Shown here piece after piece: positions 1-6,530 of a DNA stretch of 10,407 nt. The translations under genes were made by a program, and so were the position numbers. The stretch is from Gemmatimonadaceae bacterium (GTDB taxonomy: Bacteria; Gemmatimonadota; Gemmatimonadetes; Gemmatimonadales; Gemmatimonadaceae). Numbering within the stretch: the first letter of the stretch is position 1; every line of letters begins with the position of its first letter. Under the pieces are notes generated by a model. The model made no database searches and was not told the DNA's origin. It saw only the letters and a list, made by a program, of their open reading frames with translations. Location of the stretch: contig JABFXM010000042.1 of the NCBI GenBank assembly GCA_013361745.1, positions 1 to 10,407 on the forward strand, in the 5' to 3' direction.

Positions 1-1
1 G

Positions 2-145
2 GTTATCGCTTCGCCCGACGGCACGATGGCGTGGGCGGCGACCGAGGGCGGCTCGGTCGAAATCATCAACCGTTTGGCAGGGGCGGGTGGGCGATGGGGC
101 AGCGCGGCTCGAGCCGCGCTGCCCCATCGCCGTGAAAACCCTTAG
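2..145 (+). CDS. 3' end of a beta-propeller-like protein (partial)
   Basis: This is an open frame entering from the left edge and ending at TAG 143-145, giving 47 visible residues. The first part reads SPDGTMAWAATEGGSVEIIN, which resembles a blade of WD40, YVTN or NHL-type beta-propellers (an SPDG turn, a hydrophobic strand, then a Gly-rich turn and a second strand). Third codon positions in this part are strongly G/C, as expected for real coding here. The last 17 or so residues (basic and Ala-rich, ending RRENP) are encoded by the perfect palindrome at 90-131 and look like low-information sequence. The true protein may have gained this tail from a terminator overlapping its 3' end. No catalytic residue is visible, so no function is assigned beyond the fold guess. 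The other two forward frames also lack early stops, so the frame choice rests on the protein pattern. Confidence 0.55.
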   Translation, partial: VIASPDGTMAWAATEGGSVEIINRLAGAGGRWGSAARAALPHRRENP

Positions 146-150
146 TTTTC
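90..150 (+). terminator. Perfect 42-bp palindrome plus T-rich tail, probable terminator
   Basis: Bases 90-110 are the exact reverse complement of 111-131, centred on CTCGAG. The RNA would form a stem of about 19 bp closed by a TCGA loop. It is followed by a second small inverted repeat, GAAAAC (134-139) with GTTTTC (145-150), so TTAGTTTT (142-149) supplies a short T-rich stretch. The position at the end of one gene and before the GNAT gene fits an intrinsic terminator. It is odd in two ways: the T tract starts about 11 nt after the big stem, and the upstream reading frame runs through the whole hairpin. Confidence 0.6.
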
Positions 151-202
151 GGCGACCGGCCCCGCGCTCCGCGGCACCGCCGGCTCGAGACCACCGGTCG
201 CC
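151..202 (+). promoter_or_regulatory. Inverted repeat in the leader of the GNAT gene
   Basis: GGCGACCGG (151-159) is perfectly complementary to CCGGTCGCC (194-202). A smaller hairpin, CCGCG-CTC-CGCGG (162-174), lies between the arms. The right arm ends 5 nt before the ATG at 208. No Shine-Dalgarno sequence is visible. A folded leader could cover the ribosome entry region, or the arms could be a dyad operator. GC-rich DNA forms such repeats easily, so a role is only suggested. Confidence 0.3.
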
Positions 203-207
203 ACACC

Positions 208-657
208 ATGCCCGTTCGCCGCGCCACAGAGTTCGACGCCGCCGCCATCTGCGCGCTGATCGATACCTACGTTCCCAGCGGGACGCTCCTTCCCCGCTCG
301 CTCGACTTCGTCACGATGCGCTGCCACGAGTTCATCGTCGCCACCGACGAGGAGGACCGCGTCATCGGCTGCGTCCATCTCGACGAGTACTCGCCGAGCA
401 TCGCCGAGCTGCGCTCGCTCGCCGTCGCCCCCTCGGCGCAGGGGCTGGGACTCGGCCGCGATCTCGTGCAGGCGACGATCGAGCTCGCCACGAAGCGCGA
501 GTACAGCATCCTCTTCGCGGTGAGCAACGACGAGGCGTTCTTCGCGCGCTTCGGCTTCGCGCGGATGGACATCCCCGAGCTGGATCGCGAGCGCAGCGAG
601 GTCAGTCGCTACAAGGGCGTCTTCGCGAAGGAGCTCGGCGCGCCGGCGGCGCGCTAG
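208..657 (+). CDS. GNAT-family N-acetyltransferase, ArgA/NAGS-like
   Basis: A 149-residue protein covering a single GNAT domain, which transfers an acetyl group from acetyl-CoA to an amine. The acetyl-CoA pyrophosphate loop (motif A) is clear: RSLAVAPSAQGLGLGRDLV at about residues 69-87, with Q78-x-x-G81-x-G83. A typical late strand-turn, AFFARFGFARMD, lies at about 110-121. The N-terminal half, with TLLPRS (26-31) followed by a beta strand and VIGCVHL (52-58), resembles the stand-alone GNATs related to N-acetylglutamate synthase. The usual Cys-containing C-terminal tail of those enzymes is not recognisable, and the protein ends in a short KGVFAKEL segment, so the substrate is uncertain. The ATG at 208 is chosen because the domain begins immediately after it; no strong ribosome site precedes it. 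It is the only gene between the upstream terminator and the convergent patatin gene, so it is probably transcribed alone. Confidence 0.88.
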   Translation: MPVRRATEFDAAAICALIDTYVPSGTLLPRSLDFVTMRCHEFIVATDEEDRVIGCVHLDEYSPSIAELRSLAVAPSAQGLGLGRDLVQATIELATKREYSILFAVSNDEAFFARFGFARMDIPELDRERSEVSRYKGVFAKELGAPAAR

Positions 658-664
658 CGCCGGC
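645..664. terminator. Palindromic junction between convergent genes
   Basis: The gap between the GNAT stop (TAG 655-657) and the patatin stop (TGA on the minus strand, 665-667) is only 7 bp. It is occupied by a compact dyad: CGGCGC (647-652), loop GCTA, GCGCCG (657-662), with one further pair beyond a mismatch. The GNAT stop codon spans the loop and the first base of the right arm. There is no T tract on either side, so this would be a weak or Rho-assisted bidirectional terminator at best. Confidence 0.35.
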
Positions 665-2338
665 TCACAGCTCGAGCAGCTCGTCCACCTTCTTCCCGAT
701 CACGCGTCCCACCGCCCAGCGCGTGATCGGCCCGGTCGCGAAGCGCAGCCACTTCGGTCCCGGCAGGTACCCGCTCGACATCGCCTGCACCTTCGCGACC
801 GCGGAGTCGCGGAGGATGCGCCGCTGTGCGACGTCCGCATCCTTCATGTCGACGTTGCTGTAGTCGACCCGGTTGACGTAGAGGTCCGTCCCGTCCGGCC
901 CGCGCTCGGGCGGATAGCCCTCCTCGACGCCCAGGATCTTCGGCAGCAGCGCGTACGCCTTCTGCCGCCCGAGCCGGAAGTCGAATTCGCGCCACTCGCG
1001 GTTGAAGAATCCGCCGAAGCTCATCAGCCGGTCGCCCGCCGTCTGTCCGGGGTCGGCGTAGATGACGTCGATGTCCAGCTCGTCCTTCCTGTCGAGCCCC
1101 GCGATGCTGTTGAGGACGAAGATCATCGTCGTCAGCATCGCCGTGCGCTGTGGGCCGAGCCCCTCGATCACCGGCGCGTGCCTGCGCGCCGTGCGGTCGA
1201 GCGACTGCTGCAGGTAGTCCGCGGGATAACGCCCCGGGAAGAGCTCCTGCTTCTTCGCGACGATCGACGCCGCGCTCTGTCGCAGCTCGGTGGCGAACGC
1301 CTCCGGATCGGCGACGGTGTTCGACTCGACCATCGCGCGCAGCCGCGCGAGCAGGTCGTCGCGCCAGGTGATCTCCTGGTTCACGCGCCGGGCGCGCAGC
1401 CAGTCGTTCGCGGTCGCCTCTCCCTCCACGATCGACGCGAGCCGTGCCGCGGTGGCGAGCAGCGAGCTCTCGCTGGTGAAGTTCATCGCCGCCGAGCGAT
1501 TGAGGTTCGCGTCGACGAGGAGGAACTTGCGGCCGTCGTCGATCTCGCCCCCGTCGGCGGCGAGGGAGAGCTGCACCGCCTCCTTGATCGGCTCGTTGTT
1601 GAACACGCCGCCGTCCACGTAGCAGAACTGTCCCGGGAAGGGATCTGTCGTGCAGTTCGGCCACGCTTCCTTCGCCGCGTCGACCATCGAGGGCGGGAAG
1701 GCGAGCGGAAAGCTCCCCGACGCGACCGCCGCGTTCCTGATCGCCCGCCACTGCGCGAGGTCGCGCGCCTGCGCGTCGTCGAGGGTGAAGCGCCGGCGCT
1801 CGGCGAAGAAGGTCGAGGTGAATGCCTCGCCGCGGCTCAGCCGGTCGGGGATCGCGTAGTCCACCCCGCACATGTTCGAGAGGGTGAAGCTGAGCCGGAG
1901 CGTGTCGGGGGCGAAGCGGGCGCGCGTCGCCGTGCCCAGGGGCCGCGCGAGGAGGAAGTCGTCGGCGATCCCCTCGACCGGTCGCTTCGAGAGGAAGGCG
2001 TTCCCCGGCATGTCCTTCGTGAGCCCGCGGATGTCGATCCGGTCGACCCACGCGTCGTGAAGCAGGGCGCGGTCGGCGAAGTCGTTCATCACCGCGCGAC
2101 CGACGAGCGCCGCGGTCATCGAGCCGGCGGAGGCGCCGGTGATCACGTCGAGGATGCATGGCGTGCCACGCCCCGCGAGCAGGTCGAGGACGTAGAGGAC
2201 CTCGGCGAGCACCCCGGCCTCGAAGCTGCCTAACGATACGGCGCCCGAGAGGATGAGCGCGAGCCTGTCCGGTGTACCCCGGCGTTCCCCCGGCGCCGGC
2301 TCATGGGCCGTGGAGCCGTCCCGCTCGCCACTCGGCAT
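665..2338 (-). CDS. Patatin-like phospholipase
   Basis: A 557-residue protein with the patatin Ser-Asp dyad. The nucleophile elbow is DVITGASAGSM, with Ser70 in G-A-S-A-G. The catalytic Asp is in the DGG motif, YVDGGVFNNEP, at Asp242. The oxyanion segment is LSGAVSLGSFEAGVL (30-44), where the usual Gly-rich GGGxxG run is reduced to S-G-A-V-S-L-G. Patatin enzymes hydrolyse acyl ester bonds of phospholipids or other lipids. No signal peptide or transmembrane segment is seen, so it is probably cytosolic or peripheral on the inner membrane. About 300 residues follow the catalytic domain with no domain I recognise. The start at 2338 is preferred over an in-frame ATG at 2422 because AGGGGAG lies 6 nt before it and the longer version would run across the divergent promoter. 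Leu36 is a TTA codon, very rare here, and lies inside a CGTTAGGC octamer. It is divergent from the sugar-binding lipoprotein gene. Confidence 0.9.
   Translation of the reverse strand: MPSGERDGSTAHEPAPGERRGTPDRLALILSGAVSLGSFEAGVLAEVLYVLDLLAGRGTPCILDVITGASAGSMTAALVGRAVMNDFADRALLHDAWVDRIDIRGLTKDMPGNAFLSKRPVEGIADDFLLARPLGTATRARFAPDTLRLSFTLSNMCGVDYAIPDRLSRGEAFTSTFFAERRRFTLDDAQARDLAQWRAIRNAAVASGSFPLAFPPSMVDAAKEAWPNCTTDPFPGQFCYVDGGVFNNEPIKEAVQLSLAADGGEIDDGRKFLLVDANLNRSAAMNFTSESSLLATAARLASIVEGEATANDWLRARRVNQEITWRDDLLARLRAMVESNTVADPEAFATELRQSAASIVAKKQELFPGRYPADYLQQSLDRTARRHAPVIEGLGPQRTAMLTTMIFVLNSIAGLDRKDELDIDVIYADPGQTAGDRLMSFGGFFNREWREFDFRLGRQKAYALLPKILGVEEGYPPERGPDGTDLYVNRVDYSNVDMKDADVAQRRILRDSAVAKVQAMSSGYLPGPKWLRFATGPITRWAVGRVIGKKVDELLEL
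2228..2235 (-). repeat. CGTTAGGC octamer inside the patatin gene
   Basis: On the minus strand it reads TCG TTA GGC AGC, encoding Ser35-Leu36-Gly37-Ser38 in the oxyanion-hole segment. Leucine here is normally CTC or CTG, so the TTA codon departs strongly from local usage. Confidence 0.7.
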
Positions 2339-2478
2339 CGGCTTCTCCCCTGTAACGTTAGGCGGCAAAGTTGTGGCCGGCGCGGCCAGCCGGCAAGGGA
2401 GCGGCCGCGAATCGACGGGCACGCTCTGGCGCGGCGGCGGTCGGCGCCGCAGAATCCCTCTCGACTCCCACCACGCCC
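2339..2478. promoter_or_regulatory. Divergent promoter region, patatin / sugar-binding lipoprotein
   Basis: A 140-bp intergenic region between two outward-facing start codons. It contains a CGTTAGGC octamer (2356-2363), the wider shared element (2356-2373), and a flanking 8-bp palindrome TAACGTTA (2353-2360). Directly after the shared element is a GC dyad, TGGCC-GGCGC-GGCCA (2374-2388). AGGGGAG before the patatin start is a good ribosome site. The plus-strand leader of about 105 nt has no clear ribosome site before ATG 2479. I could not place a standard -35/-10 pair with confidence. Confidence 0.6.
2356..2373 (+). promoter_or_regulatory. Shared 18-bp element, copy 1 (contains CGTTAGGC)
   Basis: It reads CGTTAGGCGGCAAAGTTG and matches copy 2 (7842-7859) at 16 of 18 bases. 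It ends 105 nt before the ATG of the plus-strand lipoprotein gene and starts 17 nt upstream of the minus-strand patatin ATG. Spacing to both genes is almost the same as for copy 2. It could be an activator or repressor site, or part of a promoter core; the sequence alone does not decide. Confidence 0.5.
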
Positions 2479-3540
2479 ATGCATCCGATCACACGCCCGC
2501 TTCTCGCCGCCCTCGCCGTCTCCCTCCTCGCCGTCGCCTGCGAATCCCGCCCCGCGAACGGCTCGGCCTCCGCCGCCACCGGCCGCCCCGCCAACGCCCC
2601 CGCCTTCGCCTCGTCCGGCAGCGTTCCCGACGAGGGGACGGTTCAGCCGGTGGCGCAGTCGCCGAAGAAGCCGCTCCGCATCGCGGTGCTCGGCCTCGAG
2701 AGCAGCCCCTTCTGGATCCCCGTGAAGGCGGGGGTCGACCGCGCGCGGAAGGAGCTCGCCTCCCACAACACCACCGTCGACTGGATCGTCCCCGGCGAGC
2801 AGCACACCGCCGACGTCTTCGGGCGCGCGATCGACGCCGCCGTCACCCGGCAGTACGACGCGATCGCGACGATTGCCGGGGACGCCGGCGTCGCCGCCTA
2901 CATCGATCGCGCGGTGAAGGCGGGGATCCCGGTCGCGACCTTCAACTCGGAGACCGACACCCCGAACGAGCGGCTCTTCTTCGTCGGCGCCGACAGCTAC
3001 AAGCAGGGCCAGGCGGCGGGCGACATCATGTGCCGCGCCGTCGGCTCGAAGGGGAAAGTCGGCATCATCACCGGCTTCTTCGCCGTCGAGGCGCACCAGG
3101 CGCGCGTCAACGGCTTCGAGGACACCCTGAAGAAGGAATGCCCGGGCGTCGTCGTCGTCGGCCGCGTCGAGAACCAGGACAAGGGCGACATCGCGTATCA
3201 GGAGGCGGAGGACTTCATGACCGCGCACCCGGACCTCTCCGGGATCATCGCGATCGCGGGCTCACCCTTCGGCGCCGCGCGCGCCGTCGAGGAGGCGGGA
3301 AAAAAGGGTAAGATCCACGTCGTCACCTTCGACGCGGTGGACGAGACCCTCGACTTCGTCGAGAAGGGCGTCACCGACGCGTCGATCGGCCAGGACCCCG
3401 ACGCGCAGGGGCACGACCCGGTGATCCGGCTCTACAACTACCTCGTCGCCGGCCAGATGCCACCGTACGGCCGCCTGATCACGAGGGCCGAGGTGATGAC
3501 GAAGGAGAACGTCTCGCGCTTCCGCGCCCCGCGGCAGTGA
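2479..3540 (+). CDS. Periplasmic sugar-binding lipoprotein (RbsB-like, ABC type)
   Basis: A 353-residue protein starting with a type II signal peptide: a basic N-terminus, the hydrophobic run LLAALAVSLLAVA, and lipobox Cys21. A low-complexity Pro/Ala/Ser linker follows to about residue 60. The mature part is a type I periplasmic-binding fold of the ribose/galactose/rhamnose class. It begins LRIAVLGLESSPFWIPVKAG, then has a second strand around YDAIATIAGD, IPVATFNSETD, and the C-terminal half with VGIITGFFAVEAHQARVNGF and IHVVTFDAVDETLDFVEKG. Such proteins capture a sugar outside the inner membrane and deliver it to an ABC permease. No permease or ATPase gene lies next to it. The next gene downstream, galT, begins 30 nt after its stop, which suggests galactose or a related sugar as ligand. 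ATG 2479 is chosen over the upstream in-frame ATG at 2371 because it starts directly at the signal peptide. Confidence 0.9.
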   Translation: MHPITRPLLAALAVSLLAVACESRPANGSASAATGRPANAPAFASSGSVPDEGTVQPVAQSPKKPLRIAVLGLESSPFWIPVKAGVDRARKELASHNTTVDWIVPGEQHTADVFGRAIDAAVTRQYDAIATIAGDAGVAAYIDRAVKAGIPVATFNSETDTPNERLFFVGADSYKQGQAAGDIMCRAVGSKGKVGIITGFFAVEAHQARVNGFEDTLKKECPGVVVVGRVENQDKGDIAYQEAEDFMTAHPDLSGIIAIAGSPFGAARAVEEAGKKGKIHVVTFDAVDETLDFVEKGVTDASIGQDPDAQGHDPVIRLYNYLVAGQMPPYGRLITRAEVMTKENVSRFRAPRQ

Positions 3541-3554
3541 TCGCCGCTCGCCGC

Positions 3555-3562
3555 CGTTAGGC
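3555..3562 (+). repeat. CGTTAGGC octamer between sugar-binding gene and galT
   Basis: It lies in the 30-nt gap between TGA 3538-3540 and GTG 3571. Its AGG sits about 10 nt before the GTG and is the only sequence there resembling a ribosome site, so the octamer might double as one. Confidence 0.7.
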
Positions 3563-3570
3563 AGCACGCC

Positions 3571-4608
3571 GTGAGCACGACATGGGAGGAGCGCTGGCAC
3601 CCGCTGCGCGAGGAGTGGGTGATGGTCGCCGCGCACCGGCAGACGCGTCCCTGGACCGGCCAGACCGTGGCGCCGGCGGAGCAGCAGCCGCCGCGCTACG
3701 AGTCCGGCTGCTACCTCTGTCCGGGGAACGTGCGCATCAGCGGCGCGGTGAACCCGCGCTATGAGGGCGTCTTCGTCTTCGACAACGATCATCCCGCCGT
3801 CGGCCCCGAGGCGCCGCTCGAGCCGGAGACGCCGCCCGCGCCCTACCGTGTCCGCCGCGCCGACGGCGTCGCGCGGGTGATCTGCTACTCGCCGCGCCAC
3901 GACCTCACCCTGGCGCAGATGTCCGTCGGCGACATCGCCCTCGTCGCCGATGCGTGGCGCCGGCAGATGCGCGACCTCGGGGCGCGCGCCGAGGTCGCGC
4001 AGGTGCTGATCTTCGAGAACAAGGGCGAGGTCGTCGGCGTCTCCAATCCGCATCCGCACGGACAGATCTACGCGACGAACTTCACCTGGAAGACCTTCGA
4101 CGCCGAGCACGAGGCGCAGCGGCGTCACGCGCGTGACACGGGGCGCCCGCTCTTCGAAGACATCATCGCCGCCGAGCGGAAGGACGGACGACGCGTGCTG
4201 TACGAGGACGAGCACACCATCGCCTTCGTGCCCTGGTTCGCGCGCTACGCCTACGAGGTGTACATCGCGCCGAAGCGCCGAGTGCCGCACGTCTCCGCGC
4301 TCACGGACACAGAGTGCGAGTCGCTCGCCCGCGCGCTGAAGGATGCGACCGTCCGCTACGACAATCTCTGGCGGATGTCCTTCCCGTACGTGATGACGCT
4401 GCACCAGGCGCCGACCGACGGGAGCGAGGTGCGCGACTTCCATTTCTTCATCGGCTTCCTTCCGCCGCTCCGCCGGCCGAACATGCTGAAGCATCTCGCC
4501 GGCCCGGAGATCGGCGCGGGCAACTTCCTCAGCGACACCTCCCCCGAGGACAAGGCCGCCGAGCTGCGCGCGCAGTCCACCGTGCACTACCTGGGGGACG
4601 CGTCGTGA
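3571..4608 (+). CDS. galT: Galactose-1-phosphate uridylyltransferase
   Basis: A 345-residue cytosolic enzyme of the Leloir pathway. It moves UMP from UDP-glucose to galactose-1-phosphate, giving UDP-galactose and glucose-1-phosphate. The N-terminal [16 protein letters not shown] (8-23) is typical. The zinc site is visible as Cys47-x-x-Cys50 (CYLCPGN), His110 (SPRHDLTL) and His161. The active-site motif [11 protein letters not shown] (158-168) contains the nucleophile His163, which carries the UMP. LHQAP (His278) and FHFF (His291) fit the second metal site of the E. coli enzyme, but the first His of its HxH pair is replaced by Asp289. The C-terminal [19 protein letters not shown] is characteristic. 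The start is GTG 3571; an ATG nearby at 3582 is out of frame. Its stop overlaps the next gene's GTG (GTGA), implying coupled translation with the sugar kinase. Confidence 0.95.
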   Translation: MSTTWEERWHPLREEWVMVAAHRQTRPWTGQTVAPAEQQPPRYESGCYLCPGNVRISGAVNPRYEGVFVFDNDHPAVGPEAPLEPETPPAPYRVRRADGVARVICYSPRHDLTLAQMSVGDIALVADAWRRQMRDLGARAEVAQVLIFENKGEVVGVSNPHPHGQIYATNFTWKTFDAEHEAQRRHARDTGRPLFEDIIAAERKDGRRVLYEDEHTIAFVPWFARYAYEVYIAPKRRVPHVSALTDTECESLARALKDATVRYDNLWRMSFPYVMTLHQAPTDGSEVRDFHFFIGFLPPLRRPNMLKHLAGPEIGAGNFLSDTSPEDKAAELRAQSTVHYLGDAS

Positions 4609-6044
4609 CGCGCGGCGCGGCGTTGCGCGCCGACGACCCCCCCGACGTCGCACCCTTCGTCGCGGCCGTGGAGGGGCAGGCCGACTTCTTCGAGCGTGAC
4701 ACGCCGATCGTCCTCGCCCGCGCGCCCGGGCGGCTCGACGTCATGGGCGGGATCGCCGACTATTCCGGCTCGCTCGTGCTCGAGCTCCCCCTCGCCGTCG
4801 CCACCCTCGCCGCGGCGCAGCTCGCGAGCGACGGCCGCCTCACCGTGCGCACCCTCGCCCTCCCCGCGGACGACGCGGCGAGCGAGGTGACCGTCGCGCT
4901 CGACGCGCTCGCCCCCGGCGGCGCGCCCCTCGACTACGAGGCCGCGCGCGCCCTCCTCGCCCGCGATCCACGGCGGCGGTGGGCGGCGTACGCGTTAGGC
5001 GCGCTCGTCGTGCTCGCGCGCGAACGCTCGCTGCGCCTCACGCGTGGCGTGCGGCTCCTTCTCGACTCGAGCGTGCCGTCGTCGAAGGGTGTCAGCTCCT
5101 CCGCCGCGCTCGAGGTCGCGTCGATGCAGGCGCTCGCCGCGGCGCACGGCATCGCGCTCGAGGGACGCGAGCTCGCGCTCCTCTGCCAGATGGTCGAGAA
5201 CCAGGTCGTCGGCGCGCCATGCGGGGTGATGGACCAGATGACCGCGGCCTGCGGTGAGCGTGATCGCCTGCTCGCCCTCCGCTGCCAGCCCGCAGAGCTC
5301 GAGGGGCCGGTCGCGATCCCGTCCGGGCTCGAGCTGTGGGGAATCGACTCGGGGATCCGCCACGAGGTCGGCGGCGCCGATTATGGCGCCGTTCGCGTCG
5401 GCGCGTTCATGGGCTATCGCATCATCGCCGATATCGCGGGGCTCACCGTCATGCAGATATCCGAGGGTCGCGTGCGCATCGACGACCCGCGCTGGCACGG
5501 CTATCTCGCGAACGTGACGCCCGACGAGTGGGAGCGCGAGCTGCGCGATCGGGTCCCGCCGACGATGAGCGGCGCCGATTTCCTCGCGCGCTACGCCGGA
5601 ACGACGGATCCTGTCACGCGCGTCGACCCGTCGCGCACGTACGCGGTGCGCGCGCCGACCGCGCATCCGATTCACGAGCATCATCGCGTCCGGCGCTTTC
5701 GTACGCTGCTCGAGGGTAGTGCCCGCGCCGAGTCGGAGCGGACGGAGCTCGGTGCGCTGATGCTCCGATCGCACGAGAGCTACGGCGCGTGCGGACTGGG
5801 CTCGAGCGGCACCGATCGCCTCGTGGAGCTCGCGCGCGGCGTCGGCGTGCCGGCGGGCATCTACGGCGCGAAGATCACCGGCGGCGGGAGCGGCGGTGTC
5901 GTCGCCGTGCTCGCGCGCACGGGGTCGCGCGACATCGTCGAGCGCATCGCGCGCGAGTATGCTCGCGAGACCGGACGCTCCACGGCCGTGCTCGGTGGAT
6001 CGTCGAGCGGCGCGGCACGCGTCGGGGCGCGGACGATCCGGTGA
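4605..6044 (+). CDS. GHMP sugar kinase, L-arabinokinase/galactokinase type
   Basis: A 479-residue ATP-dependent sugar-1-kinase placed where galK would be expected. All three GHMP motifs are present: [18 protein letters not shown] (38-55), the ATP loop [16 protein letters not shown] (159-174), and [14 protein letters not shown] (423-436). CGVMDQM (206-212) supplies the likely catalytic Asp210. The first motif differs from galactokinase (GRVNLIGEHTDYNGG): the GEHTDY core is GGIADY. This motif, with [41 protein letters not shown] and [13 protein letters not shown], matches my memory of the kinase half of plant L-arabinokinase (ARA1) more closely than GalK. The plant enzyme has an extra N-terminal glycosyltransferase-like domain that is absent here. 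It is also longer than E. coli GalK (382 residues). The product would be galactose-1-phosphate or L-arabinose-1-phosphate. GTG 4605 overlaps the galT stop by 4 nt and fixes the start. Leu131 is a TTA codon inside CGTTAGGC. Confidence 0.88.
   Translation: MTRGAALRADDPPDVAPFVAAVEGQADFFERDTPIVLARAPGRLDVMGGIADYSGSLVLELPLAVATLAAAQLASDGRLTVRTLALPADDAASEVTVALDALAPGGAPLDYEAARALLARDPRRRWAAYALGALVVLARERSLRLTRGVRLLLDSSVPSSKGVSSSAALEVASMQALAAAHGIALEGRELALLCQMVENQVVGAPCGVMDQMTAACGERDRLLALRCQPAELEGPVAIPSGLELWGIDSGIRHEVGGADYGAVRVGAFMGYRIIADIAGLTVMQISEGRVRIDDPRWHGYLANVTPDEWERELRDRVPPTMSGADFLARYAGTTDPVTRVDPSRTYAVRAPTAHPIHEHHRVRRFRTLLEGSARAESERTELGALMLRSHESYGACGLGSSGTDRLVELARGVGVPAGIYGAKITGGGSGGVVAVLARTGSRDIVERIAREYARETGRSTAVLGGSSSGAARVGARTIR
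4993..5000 (+). repeat. CGTTAGGC octamer inside the sugar kinase gene
   Basis: In frame it reads GCG TTA GGC, encoding Ala130-Leu131-Gly132. This is one of only two in-frame TTA codons I found in the window's genes; the other also lies inside this octamer. Confidence 0.7.
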
Positions 6045-6075
6045 CCGGCACCCTCGCGAGCGCGCCACGGGCGCC

Positions 6076-6122
6076 GTAGCTTCCTTCCCCTGCTCGGATC
6101 GCCACAGCGTCACCCGGAGGAG
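6076..6122 (+). promoter_or_regulatory. Possible promoter core and ribosome site before the VOC gene
   Basis: The 81-nt gap after the kinase holds GTAGCTTCC (6076-6084), one of the few AT-containing stretches there. Its TAnnTT pattern also appears as TAAGTT at 7853-7858, in the second divergent region. GGAGGAG (6116-6122) is a strong Shine-Dalgarno sequence just before GTG 6126. The ribosome site is convincing; the promoter part is tentative. Confidence 0.4.
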
Positions 6123-6125
6123 CCG

Positions 6126-6530
6126 GTGCACCCCACGCGCAGGAACGGCAAGATCTGCTACCTCGAGATCCCGACCGCGGACATCGCGCGATCGGTGCGC
6201 TTCTACGAGGCCGTCTTCGGCTGGAAGACGCGCAAGCGCGGTGACGGTGCCACCGCCTTCGACGACGCGGTCGGTGAAGTCAGCGGGTCCTGGGTGAACG
6301 GCCGCCCGTCGTCGCCGGCGCCGGGGCTGCTCCTCTACATCATGGTGGACAGCGCCGACGCGACCGTCGCCCTCATCATCGCGCACGGCGGGCGCATCGT
6401 GCAGCCCATCGGCGCCGACTTCCCCGAGATCACCGCGCGCTTCGCCGATCCCGACGGCAACGTGCTGGGCATCTACCAGGAGCCGACGCCCGCCGGTGGA
6501 CGACGCTCGGCGCCGATGATACTCCCCTGA
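6126..6530 (+). CDS. VOC family protein (glyoxalase/bleomycin-resistance fold)
   Basis: A 134-residue single-domain protein with the paired beta-alpha-beta-beta-beta modules of the vicinal oxygen chelate superfamily. Module one starts KICYLEIPTADIARSVRFYEAVFGW (split here as KICYLEIPTADIARS, 9-23, and VRFYEAVFGW, 24-33). Module two ends ARFADPDGNVLGIYQE (104-119), the standard closing strand. Candidate metal-binding acidic residues are Glu14 and Glu119. Members include glyoxalase I, extradiol dioxygenases and drug-binding proteins; nothing here picks one. Most uncharacterised members of this size and motif are annotated only as VOC proteins. The GTG start at 6126 is supported by GGAGGAG 3 nt upstream; its core GGAGG gives a 5-nt spacing. 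It has its own 81-nt upstream gap, so it may be transcribed separately from galT and the kinase. Confidence 0.87.
   Translation: MHPTRRNGKICYLEIPTADIARSVRFYEAVFGWKTRKRGDGATAFDDAVGEVSGSWVNGRPSSPAPGLLLYIMVDSADATVALIIAHGGRIVQPIGADFPEITARFADPDGNVLGIYQEPTPAGGRRSAPMILP

Noticed and set aside
106..189. Repeated GGCTCGAG at 106-113 and 182-189
   Set aside because: The first is the centre of the 42-bp palindrome and the second may be chance in GC-rich DNA; two copies are not enough to claim a repeat family.
87..863. Plus-strand open frame of 258 codons over the GNAT gene and the end of the patatin gene
   Set aside because: It runs through the terminator hairpin and both convergent genes in the wrong frame and is mostly Arg/Pro/His.
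2339..2422. Longer patatin N-terminus starting at an ATG at 2422
   Set aside because: The extra 28 residues would be encoded by the shared promoter element, and the ATG at 2338 has a good ribosome site.
2253..3311. Long plus-strand open frame of 352 codons, Arg-rich
   Set aside because: It overlaps the sugar-binding lipoprotein gene in another frame, its translation is Arg/Gly/Pro-rich without any family motif, and it crosses the divergent promoter. It is a high-GC shadow frame.
4314..4604. Upstream extension of the sugar kinase frame
   Set aside because: It is only the out-of-frame reading of galT; the GTGA overlap at 4605 gives a natural start and the GHMP domain begins after it.
3262..4653. 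Minus-strand open frame of 463 codons opposite galT
   Set aside because: galT is unmistakable on the plus strand; the antisense translation is Arg/Val/Asp-rich with no recognisable domain.
4995..6386. Minus-strand open frame of 463 codons opposite the sugar kinase
   Set aside because: The kinase frame has all GHMP motifs; the antisense frame is low-complexity and also crosses into the VOC gene.
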